A stretch of DNA of 5,003 nucleotides. Source: Nitrospira sp. (GTDB lineage Bacteria; Nitrospirota; Nitrospiria; Nitrospirales; Nitrospiraceae). Every line of letters starts with the position of its first letter. Within the stretch, counting starts at the first letter, position 1. Position numbers and translations under genes: made by a program. The stretch lies in contig JAOUEB010000145.1 in NCBI GenBank assembly GCA_029858925.1, positions 1-5,003 of the forward strand, read 5' to 3'. Positions 1 to 5,003 of the stretch are shown here, piece after piece. The notes under the pieces are model-generated. The model was not told the origin of the DNA, made no database searches, and saw only the letters and a list, made by a program, of their open reading frames with translations.

Positions 1-852
1 ACTCAGCCGGATCGTCCGAAAGGCCGTGGGCAGGAATTGACGCCTCCCCCGATCAAGCTCATCGCCCAACGCAAGAGCATTCCCCTTCTCCAGCCGCTCA
101 AGATCAGGACTCCAGACTTTCTTGAGGCGCTGGCCGCCTGGAAGCCGGATCTGATTGCCGTGACGGCGTTCGGTCGTATTCTGCACGGACCGATCTTGAA
201 CCTTCCACCAAGGGGATGTGTGAATGTGCATGGGTCATTGCTGCCGAAATATCGAGGCGCAGCCCCCGTTCAATGGGCGGTGATCAACGGGGAAACGGAA
301 ACCGGCATCACCACGATGCTGATGGATGAGGGTATGGACACCGGTCCGATGTTGCTGCAAGCGCGGCTTCCGATTCTGCCTGAGGATACGGCGGGATCAT
401 TGGCGCCTCGTTTGGCGGAGCTTGGCGGCCGGTTGCTGGCCGAGACGATTGCGCGGCTCAAAGCCGGCACCCTCACTGCGCGCGAACAAGATCATGCGCA
501 GGCCACGATGGCGCCGTTGCTCAAAAAAGAGGATGGGCTGCTCGACTGGGGCATGAGCGCGCAGACGCTGGCCAATCGTATTCGGGGCTTGTCGCCCTGG
601 CCCGGCGCGTACACCTTTCATGGCCAGGAGCGTTGGAATATTTGGAATGCGGTTGCCGTGAACGAACCGGCAGGCGACGTGCCTGGTACGATCGTCGGAG
701 TCACCAAACAGTTGCTGAGCGTGGCGACCGGCCACGGCACGTTGAACATCCTCGAAATCCAGACGGCCAATTCCAAGCGCATGCCCATCGGGCAGTTTCT
801 CGCCGGACATCGAGTCCTTCCCGGCAGAACGGTAGGCGCCGCCGCTCGCTGA
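1..852 (+). CDS. fmt: Methionyl-tRNA formyltransferase, 5'-truncated by window edge
   Basis: Transfers a formyl group from 10-formyl-tetrahydrofolate to the amino group of Met on initiator tRNA, in the cytoplasm, for translation initiation. The reading frame is open from base 1: the first visible residues read TQPDRPKGRGQEL, the conserved stretch that follows the first strand of the Rossmann fold. The TTG at 37 is therefore an internal leucine, not a start. 283 residues are visible and roughly 30 N-terminal residues lie to the left, giving the usual total of about 310-315. The catalytic Asn-x-His is seen at visible residues 75 and 77 (NVHGSLLPKYRGAAP), and the catalytic Asp at 113 in MDEGMDTGPM, with the same spacing as in E. 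coli Fmt. RIRGLSPWPGAY at 193-204 marks the junction to the C-terminal tRNA-binding beta-barrel domain. The stop is TGA at 850-852. Family identity is secure. A def gene directly upstream would be typical but is outside the window. Confidence 0.97.
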   Translation, partial: TQPDRPKGRGQELTPPPIKLIAQRKSIPLLQPLKIRTPDFLEALAAWKPDLIAVTAFGRILHGPILNLPPRGCVNVHGSLLPKYRGAAPVQWAVINGETETGITTMLMDEGMDTGPMLLQARLPILPEDTAGSLAPRLAELGGRLLAETIARLKAGTLTAREQDHAQATMAPLLKKEDGLLDWGMSAQTLANRIRGLSPWPGAYTFHGQERWNIWNAVAVNEPAGDVPGTIVGVTKQLLSVATGHGTLNILEIQTANSKRMPIGQFLAGHRVLPGRTVGAAAR

Positions 853-893
853 CTCTAGCCGCATGACCCATGAGCATTTCTGCTGCAATTGTC

Positions 894-913
894 CGTCTCT
901 GCGGGCCGAGACG
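894..913 (+). other. Short perfect hairpin after fmt, possible weak terminator or RNA structure
   Basis: CGTCTC (894-899) and GAGACG (908-913) form a perfect 6-bp stem around an 8-base loop, 42 bases after the fmt stop. No T run follows, so it does not meet the usual pattern of an intrinsic terminator. It could be a Rho-dependent context, an RNA processing site or chance. Confidence 0.25.
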
Positions 914-940
914 CAGTCGACTCGCTGTGCTGGGAGTTGA

Positions 941-1022
941 GTTGCGGGTTGCGAGTGTCATGTTGCCTGTTGTCAGGATATAAAATCCGCATGCTCGAAA
1001 CTGGAAACTCGAAACCCGAAAC
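941..1022. repeat. Two-armed heptanucleotide repeat array with imperfect dyad symmetry
   Basis: The left arm (941-975) is five consecutive 7-base units on the plus strand: GTTGCGG, GTTGCGA, GTGTCAT, GTTGCCT, GTTGTCA. The right arm (995-1022) is four consecutive units whose minus-strand reading is GTTTCGG, GTTTCGA, GTTTCCA, GTTTCGA. Matching the outermost four units of each arm gives 20 of 28 complementary positions, and the two outermost units match 6 of 7 each. The recurrent difference is G in the left arm against T in the minus-strand reading of the right arm. Between the arms, 976-988 holds GGAT-ATAAA-ATCC, a perfect 4-bp mini-stem. Such heptad arrays resemble the short tandem repeats described in cyanobacteria, and similar GTTTC-heptads occur, as far as I recall, between genes in Nitrospira. 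The array ends 30 bases before the rsmB start. Function is unknown. Confidence 0.75.
955..984 (+). promoter_or_regulatory. Weak candidate promoter for rsmB-rpe-pheST
   Basis: TATAAA at 979-984 matches 5 of 6 bases of a sigma-70 -10 box. GTGTCA at 955-960 matches 4 of 6 bases of the -35 consensus with an 18-base spacer. It lies in the only sizeable gap of the operon, about 70 bases before the rsmB start. The -35 element is itself one of the heptad repeat units, so the match may be accidental. The genes may equally be transcribed through from fmt. Confidence 0.2.
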
Positions 1023-1036
1023 ATCCCTCATGTTCT

Positions 1037-1042
1037 GAAGGG
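1037..1042 (+). promoter_or_regulatory. Ribosome binding site of rsmB
   Basis: GAAGGG lies 9 bases before the ATG at 1052. It supports that ATG as the start and sits 14 bases past the end of the heptad array, so an RNA hairpin formed by the array would be close to the ribosome landing site. Confidence 0.55.
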
Positions 1043-1051
1043 TCTGTTGCG

Positions 1052-2485
1052 ATGCCATCCGGGCGGTCTTCTACTGATGTTCCATCACCCGCGCGGGCGG
1101 CCGCTCTGGCCGTGCTGCTGGCCTGCCAATCGCAAGACAAGGCGCTTGATGAGGAGATGGAGCGGAGCGCTGCGGAGTTCAGGTTGGACTCTCGGGATCG
1201 TGGCCTGGCAATGGAACTGGCCTATGGTGTGTTGAGACGACTGGAGTTCATCGATTGGCGGCTAGCGCCAGTTCTTCAGAAACCCCTTCCACGGCTTCCG
1301 GCTGTGGTCCAAATGCTGTTGCGCCTCGGAGCCTATCAAATTCTCTTCATGGATCGCATCCCCGCCTCGGCGGCGGTGGACGAATCCGTCCGTCTCGCCA
1401 AATCCTATACGAAGAAATTGAGCCGGGATTGGAGCGGCCTCGTCAATGCAGTGCTGCGCAATCTCATTCGTGCGCCTGAGCCGGCGCTGCCGGATCCCAT
1501 GACTCATCCCAGCTTGGCCTTATCCGTCCGCCATGCGATCCCTTTGTGGCTTTGCCAGCGGTGGATCGATCGGCTGGGGTACGATCAGGCCGAATCAGCC
1601 TGCCGTTCCGCCGGGTGCATTCCCGCCGTCACCCTCCGTGTGAATCGCCTTCGACTGACGAGAGAAGCCTTTCTCGATCGGTTCCGGCGGGAAGGGATTT
1701 CGGCGCGTCCCACAACCGTCAGCCCTGTCGGGGTCGTGCTTGATAAAGGGCAGTCGGTGGCCTCTCTCCCTGGGTTTGAGGATGGCGACTTTTACGTCGA
1801 AGATGAAGCAGCCCAGCTGATTCCACCGCTCCTTGATCCGCAGCCTGGCGAACAGATTCTCGATGCCTGTGCAGCACCGGGAGGCAAAACTACGCATCTT
1901 GCTGAGCTGATGAGGAATCAGGGTCATATTCTCGCGATGGACCGGCAACAGTCCCGCCTCGATCGCTTGCAAGACAATTGTCGCCGCCTGGGAGTCAGCA
2001 TCGTCGTGCCGACGATTGGTGATGCGCAAAGGCCTCTGGATACGTTGCATGTCCTCGGCAAGCGCGACGGTCATGCGAGCCGGCCCACTGCGGCGCAGGG
2101 CGGATCAGTCGATCGGATTCTCCTCGATGCGCCTTGCAGTGGGCTTGGCGTGTTGCGCCGCCATCCCGAAGCCAAGTGGACCAAACACCAGGCGATGTTC
2201 GCTCGGCATCACAATCTTCAGAAGAAGATCCTCGAAGCAGCGGCGGCTGTCTTGCGGCCCGGCGGGGTGCTGGTCTATAGTACGTGTTCGACAGAGCGGG
2301 AAGAAACCGAAGACGTGATTGAGCAGTTTTGCCGCGCTCACCCCGGTTGGATGCGCGAATCCGTCGCGCCGTGGCTTCCTCCGACCGCGGTCCCTTTCGT
2401 GACGGCTCAAGGCGCCCTCTCGACCATGGGCAATCGGTTTGGGATGGATGGTTTCTATGCCGCTCGATTGAAAAAGATTTCCTGA
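1052..2485 (+). CDS. rsmB: 16S rRNA (cytosine(967)-C(5))-methyltransferase RsmB
   Basis: S-adenosylmethionine-dependent enzyme that makes m5C at position 967 (E. coli numbering) of 16S rRNA. The 477-residue protein has an N-terminal NusB-like RNA-binding domain (about 12-142, with RDRGLAMELAYGVLRR at 48-63 and LVNAVLRN at 130-137). A linker and ferredoxin-like segment follow (about 150-245), then a Rossmann methyltransferase domain (about 246-475). Visible motifs are the SAM-binding DACAAPGGKT (271-280), DAPCSGLG (359-366, with motif IV Cys362) and YSTCS (409-413, Cys412). In the Nol1/Nop2/Sun family the TC Cys is the nucleophile and the PC Cys assists product release. The end GMDGFYAARL (464-473) is the usual family finish. 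It is longer than E. coli RsmB (about 429), partly because of roughly 18-20 extra residues at about 332-351, just before motif IV. The ATG at 1052 is chosen for its GAAGGG site and because the NusB domain begins soon after. It overlaps rpe by one base. Confidence 0.95.
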   Translation: MPSGRSSTDVPSPARAAALAVLLACQSQDKALDEEMERSAAEFRLDSRDRGLAMELAYGVLRRLEFIDWRLAPVLQKPLPRLPAVVQMLLRLGAYQILFMDRIPASAAVDESVRLAKSYTKKLSRDWSGLVNAVLRNLIRAPEPALPDPMTHPSLALSVRHAIPLWLCQRWIDRLGYDQAESACRSAGCIPAVTLRVNRLRLTREAFLDRFRREGISARPTTVSPVGVVLDKGQSVASLPGFEDGDFYVEDEAAQLIPPLLDPQPGEQILDACAAPGGKTTHLAELMRNQGHILAMDRQQSRLDRLQDNCRRLGVSIVVPTIGDAQRPLDTLHVLGKRDGHASRPTAAQGGSVDRILLDAPCSGLGVLRRHPEAKWTKHQAMFARHHNLQKKILEAAAAVLRPGGVLVYSTCSTEREETEDVIEQFCRAHPGWMRESVAPWLPPTAVPFVTAQGALSTMGNRFGMDGFYAARLKKIS

Positions 2486-3165
2486 TGGCCAGACCGATCC
2501 AGATCGCCCCCTCTATTCTCTCCGCGGATTTCGCGCGGCTGGCTGACGAAGTTGCCGCGGTCGAACGGGCCGGCGCGGATCTGCTGCATATCGACGTGAT
2601 GGACGGGCATTTTGTGCCGAATCTTACGGTCGGGCCGCCGATCGTGGAAGCGGTGAGAAAAGTGACGAAACTCCCGCTCGATGTCCATTTAATGATCACA
2701 AACGCCGATGCGTTTATTCCAGAATTTGCCCGGGCCGGCGCGGATTATTTGACTGTGCACGTGGAGGCTTGTCCTCACCTGCACAGAACCATCCAGTCCA
2801 TCAAAGAACTTGGCGTGAAAGCCGGGGTGACGCTCAATCCCGCGACGCCGGTCCATTCACTTCAAGAGATTCTTGCCGAAGTTGATCTGGTGCTGATCAT
2901 GTCGGTCAACCCTGGATTCGGCGGGCAGAAATTCATTGCCTCCTGTTTGGCCAAAGTGAAAGCGGTGCGGCAGATGCTTGATCGGATCGGCAGCCACGCG
3001 TTATTGGAAGTGGACGGCGGGGTGAAGGCCGAGAATGCGGCCCAAGTGCTGGAGGCCGGCGCCGATGTTCTGGTCGCCGGGTCTGCCATCTTCTCCAGTT
3101 CGGACTACACCGCGAACATCGCCGGGCTGCGCACGGCGGGGCAGCGGACTCCTGTGCATCGATAG
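2485..3165 (+). CDS. rpe: Ribulose-phosphate 3-epimerase
   Basis: Interconverts D-ribulose 5-phosphate and D-xylulose 5-phosphate in the pentose phosphate pathway, and in the Calvin cycle where present. The 226-residue length is normal for this TIM-barrel family. Family motifs follow in order: APSILSADF (8-16), HIDVMDGHFVPN (35-46) with metal ligands His35 and Asp37, DVHLM (66-70) with His68, VNPGFGGQKF (141-150), EVDGGVK (175-181) with Asp177, and the phosphate-binding VAGSAIF (197-203). Asp37 and Asp177 are the expected acid/base pair. All metal and catalytic residues are present, so the enzyme should be active. The ATG at 2485 shares its A with the rsmB TGA stop (TGATG), and no strong Shine-Dalgarno is visible upstream (only AAAAAGAT). 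This suggests translation by reinitiation or coupling to rsmB. In-frame codons back to 2329 lie inside rsmB and add no family sequence. Confidence 0.97.
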   Translation: MARPIQIAPSILSADFARLADEVAAVERAGADLLHIDVMDGHFVPNLTVGPPIVEAVRKVTKLPLDVHLMITNADAFIPEFARAGADYLTVHVEACPHLHRTIQSIKELGVKAGVTLNPATPVHSLQEILAEVDLVLIMSVNPGFGGQKFIASCLAKVKAVRQMLDRIGSHALLEVDGGVKAENAAQVLEAGADVLVAGSAIFSSSDYTANIAGLRTAGQRTPVHR

Positions 3166-3175
3166 GCTTCGGGTG
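3163..3175 (+). promoter_or_regulatory. Start-deciding site of pheS (TAGG then GTG)
   Basis: TAGG (3163-3166), which includes the rpe stop codon, lies six bases before GTG at 3173-3175. The next plausible in-frame start is GTG at 3221, which would remove the conserved LHPLEIKVL opening. GTG 3173 is therefore the best start, but the ribosome site is weak and coupling to rpe termination is likely. Confidence 0.5.
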
Positions 3176-4738
3176 GATACAATATCCTCGTTCGACAATC
3201 TGCACCCCCTCGAAATCAAAGTGCTCACTGCCTTTGGGGCGGACCCGTCAGGGACGGTGCTCACCACGGAACAGCTGGCCGTCACGACGGCGCTCGACCC
3301 TTCCCAGCTCAGCATGGCGATCGAATGGCTGCTGGCCAAACAGTTGCTTGTCGTCAAATCTGAAACGATTACGCCGGTCGCCTCGCTGACGCCTCTGGGT
3401 GAAAACTATTTTGAACGGTATTCACCGATCGAGCGCATCTTATCTGCGGCGCGGGAGGCATCGGGCACAGGGAGACGGCTGACCATTCCTGATCTCCATG
3501 CCAAAGAAGGCCTTGACCCTGCCGATGTCAGCAAAGCGGTCGGCCGGCTGAAGAAAGAAGGCGCGCTCTTGATCGTGCAGGGCGGTTGTCTCGAATCCAC
3601 CGGACGTCCAAGCCCGTCGGCCGAAGCCATACGCGCGATTCTGCAGCAGCTGCACGAGGCTCCCTGCGAGGTGGAAAGTTTCCCGGAGCCGTCTCGCCGG
3701 CTCATTCAAGATCATGCGGTGAGGCGAGGCAGTGCGAAGGAGCCCTTCCGGGTCGAGGATCGTGTGGCACGGTGGTACGTGCTGTCGCCGGGGGGCGTCG
3801 CGGCAGTTGATCATGTGGCCACCCAATCGACGGTCGAAGAGGTCTCACAGTTGAGCCCGGAATTGCTCAAGGACGGCAGTTGGCGCCAGAAGCGTTTTCG
3901 GAAATACACCATCAGCCTACGGGCGCCGCGCGTCGGGATCGGCAAGAAACATCCCTACCGCGAGTTTCTGGATACGGTAAAAACCAAACTGGTCAGCATG
4001 GGTTTCCAGGAAATGCGAGGCTCACTCGTCGAAACCGAGTTCTGGAACATGGATGCGCTCTTCATGCCGCAGTTCCATCCGGCGCGTGACATTCACGACG
4101 TCTACTTTGTCAAAGACCCGACGCATGCCGCTCAGATCGCAGAACCGTTTCTATCGCGTGTGACCGCAGCGCATGAGAACGGCGGCGCGACCGGCTCCAC
4201 CGGATGGCGCTACGCGTTCGACGGTGAGCGGGCAAAACGGTTGGTGTTGCGAAGCCAGGGAACGGCAGTCTCGGCGCGAACCCTTGCCGCGGCTCCGGCG
4301 GTGCCGGGCAAGTACTTTTCGATCGCGCGGTGTTTTCGCTACGACCAGGTCGATGCGACCCACGCCACGGATTTTTTCCAGGTTGAAGGGATCGTGCTGG
4401 GCGAAGACATCAATTTCAGGACCTTGTTGGGACTATTGAACCTGTTCGCCCGCGAAGTCGCGCAAGCCAAAGAGGTCAAGTTTTTGCCGGCCTACTTCCC
4501 GTTCACAGAGCCGTCGGTTGAAATGCACGTGCGCCATCCGCGCCTGGGGTGGATGGAGCTCGGCGGCGCCGGCCTGTTTCGCCGGGAAGTCACGCTGCCG
4601 CTGGGTGTGACCGTGCCCGTCATTGCCTGGGGGCTTGGGCTCGACCGCATGGCCATGGTCGCGCTGGGCATTCACGACATCCGTGAGCTATTTACGGAGA
4701 GTTTGGAATTGATACGCACGACCCGAGGGATTTTCTAG
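3173..4738 (+). CDS. pheS: Phenylalanyl-tRNA synthetase alpha subunit, archaeal/eukaryotic type
   Basis: Catalytic subunit of the alpha2-beta2 enzyme that charges tRNA-Phe. At about 521 residues it is much longer than ordinary bacterial PheS (about 330-350) and similar to archaeal and eukaryotic cytosolic alpha subunits (about 500). Residues 1-215 look like winged-helix modules: LHPLEIKVL at 10-18 is the typical archaeal-like opening, and further helix-turn-helix-like stretches lie around 104-138 and 190-215. The class II catalytic domain follows, with a motif 1 region KHPYREFLDTVKTKLVSMGF (259-278), FWNMDALFMPQFHPAR (290-305), AHENGGATGSTGWRY (333-347), motif 2 KYFSIARCFRYDQVDATH (380-397), phenylalanine-pocket FPFTEPSVEM (442-451), ELGGAGLFR (462-470) and motif 3 AWGLGLDRMAM (485-495, Arg492). 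Odd points are RSQGT at 360-364 where RTHT(T/S) is usual, and FFQVEG at 401-406 where FHQ.EG is usual. GTG at 3173 is chosen because it lies just after the rpe stop, has TAGG six bases before it and precedes LHPLE. The ATG at 3035 lies deep inside rpe. No clear terminator separates it from rpe or pheT. Confidence 0.93.
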   Translation: MDTISSFDNLHPLEIKVLTAFGADPSGTVLTTEQLAVTTALDPSQLSMAIEWLLAKQLLVVKSETITPVASLTPLGENYFERYSPIERILSAAREASGTGRRLTIPDLHAKEGLDPADVSKAVGRLKKEGALLIVQGGCLESTGRPSPSAEAIRAILQQLHEAPCEVESFPEPSRRLIQDHAVRRGSAKEPFRVEDRVARWYVLSPGGVAAVDHVATQSTVEEVSQLSPELLKDGSWRQKRFRKYTISLRAPRVGIGKKHPYREFLDTVKTKLVSMGFQEMRGSLVETEFWNMDALFMPQFHPARDIHDVYFVKDPTHAAQIAEPFLSRVTAAHENGGATGSTGWRYAFDGERAKRLVLRSQGTAVSARTLAAAPAVPGKYFSIARCFRYDQVDATHATDFFQVEGIVLGEDINFRTLLGLLNLFAREVAQAKEVKFLPAYFPFTEPSVEMHVRHPRLGWMELGGAGLFRREVTLPLGVTVPVIAWGLGLDRMAMVALGIHDIRELFTESLELIRTTRGIF

Positions 4739-4745
4739 CCATACT

Positions 4746-5003
4746 ATGCCTACGATCTCCATCTTCAAAGACGACTTTGAATCACTCCTCGGCAGCCGGC
4801 CGGCAGGCGCCGTCTCGATCGAGCAGATCGAAGAATGGCTCATGCTGGTGAAGGGTGAGTTGAAAGGCCATAACGCCGAAACCGGGGAGCTGCGTGTCGA
4901 GTTGCAAGACAGCAATCGTCCCGATCTCTGGTGTTGCGAAGGCATTGCGCGGCAAATCCGCATCAAGCAGCAGGGCAAGCTGCGCGCCTATCCGTTCTTG
5001 GGC
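4746..5003 (+). CDS. pheT: Phenylalanyl-tRNA synthetase beta subunit, archaeal/eukaryotic type, 3'-truncated by window edge
   Basis: Beta partner of PheS in the tetrameric synthetase. Only the first 86 residues are visible. They begin MPTISIFKDDFESLLG, the pattern of archaeal/eukaryotic PheT starts (short first strand, then KDD and a Leu-rich helix). They continue with a short helix-strand (24-38), then ELRVELQDSNRPDLWCCEGIAR (N57-R58-P59-D60-L61, E65-G66). This NRPDL...EG.AR block is a hallmark of the B1-like region of that family. Ordinary bacterial PheT instead starts with a longer segment carrying an EMAP-II/OB-fold tRNA-binding domain, which is absent here. The gap to the pheS stop is seven bases. 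GAGGGA at 4725-4730 is 15 bases from the ATG, too far to be an ideal ribosome site. Identity is strongly supported by the PheS neighbour. The remaining roughly 450-500 residues are outside the window. Confidence 0.9.
   Translation, partial: MPTISIFKDDFESLLGSRPAGAVSIEQIEEWLMLVKGELKGHNAETGELRVELQDSNRPDLWCCEGIARQIRIKQQGKLRAYPFLG

Noticed and set aside
37..852. TTG at 37 as the start of fmt
   Set aside because: The frame is open and conserved upstream to base 1 (TQPDRPKGRGQE), so the true start is outside the window.
397..888. Minus-strand open frame of 163 codons over the 3' half of fmt
   Set aside because: Antisense shadow of a clearly conserved coding region.
863..940. 25-codon Cys-rich frame (contains HFCCNCPSL) just after fmt
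   Set aside because: Very short, with no ribosome site and no recognised family. The Cys cluster alone is too weak.
941..1022. CRISPR array
   Set aside because: The units are 7 bases, directly abutting, with no spacers, and the two arms are in opposite orientation.
1025..1042. CCCT...AGGG hairpin before rsmB
   Set aside because: Only a 4-bp stem with a 10-base loop. It overlaps the ribosome site and is likely chance.
1595..2074. Minus-strand open frame of 159 codons
   Set aside because: Antisense to the rsmB methyltransferase domain, with no recognisable family or ribosome site.
2329..2484. N-terminal extension of Rpe back to 2329
   Set aside because: The segment overlaps the rsmB C-terminal coding region, and the family begins at the MARPIQIAPSILSADF start.
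1995..2699. Minus-strand open frame of 234 codons
   Set aside because: It lies antisense to rsmB and rpe, which are both recognised by motifs. Its translation is Arg/Ser-rich and not recognisable, as expected of a GC-rich shadow frame.
3035..3172. N-terminal extension of PheS starting at ATG 3035 within rpe
   Set aside because: It would overlap the conserved 3' part of rpe by about 130 bases, and the translated extension is Arg/Pro/Ser-rich without PheS similarity. GTG 3173 fits better.

Overview
The window comes from a bacterial chromosome of fairly high GC content. It carries a tightly packed, all plus-strand run of translation genes plus one sugar-phosphate enzyme: fmt (5' end cut off by the window), rsmB, rpe, pheS and pheT (3' end cut off). 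Fmt and RsmB, together with Shine-Dalgarno-like sites, indicate Bacteria. Gene content, codon use and the heptad repeat between fmt and rsmB feel most like Nitrospira/Nitrospirota. That assignment is inference from recollection, not a database result.

Layout: 1-852 is the body of methionyl-tRNA formyltransferase, open to the left edge. 853-1051 is the only real intergenic stretch, about 200 bases. It holds a small hairpin and then an 82-base array of 7-base repeats, in one orientation on the left (GTTGNNN-like) and the opposite orientation on the right (NNGAAAC), around a short AT-rich centre. 1052-2485 is rsmB, the 16S rRNA m5C967 methyltransferase. It overlaps rpe (2485-3165, ribulose-phosphate 3-epimerase) by one base in a TGATG junction. 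Seven bases later, pheS (3173-4738) starts at a GTG codon. Seven bases after its stop, pheT (4746 to the right edge) starts at ATG.

The most notable point is that pheS and pheT are not of the usual bacterial form. PheS is about 521 residues with a long winged-helix-like N-terminal region and an archaeal/eukaryotic-style catalytic domain. PheT starts directly with the archaeal/eukaryotic-style N-terminus (KDD near the start, NRPDL at 57-61) rather than the tRNA-binding domain seen at the start of ordinary bacterial PheT. This points to an old transfer or an alternative PheRS lineage now embedded in a normal bacterial operon. Within PheS, the normally conserved RTHT segment of the phenylalanine/adenylate site reads RSQGT, and the FHQ.EG segment reads FFQ.EG.

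Functionally, Fmt formylates initiator Met-tRNA, RsmB modifies the ribosomal decoding region, and PheST charges tRNA-Phe. Rpe is the metabolic outlier (pentose phosphate/Calvin cycle), probably translationally coupled to rsmB. I saw no mobile element, CRISPR array, tRNA or rRNA gene in the window.
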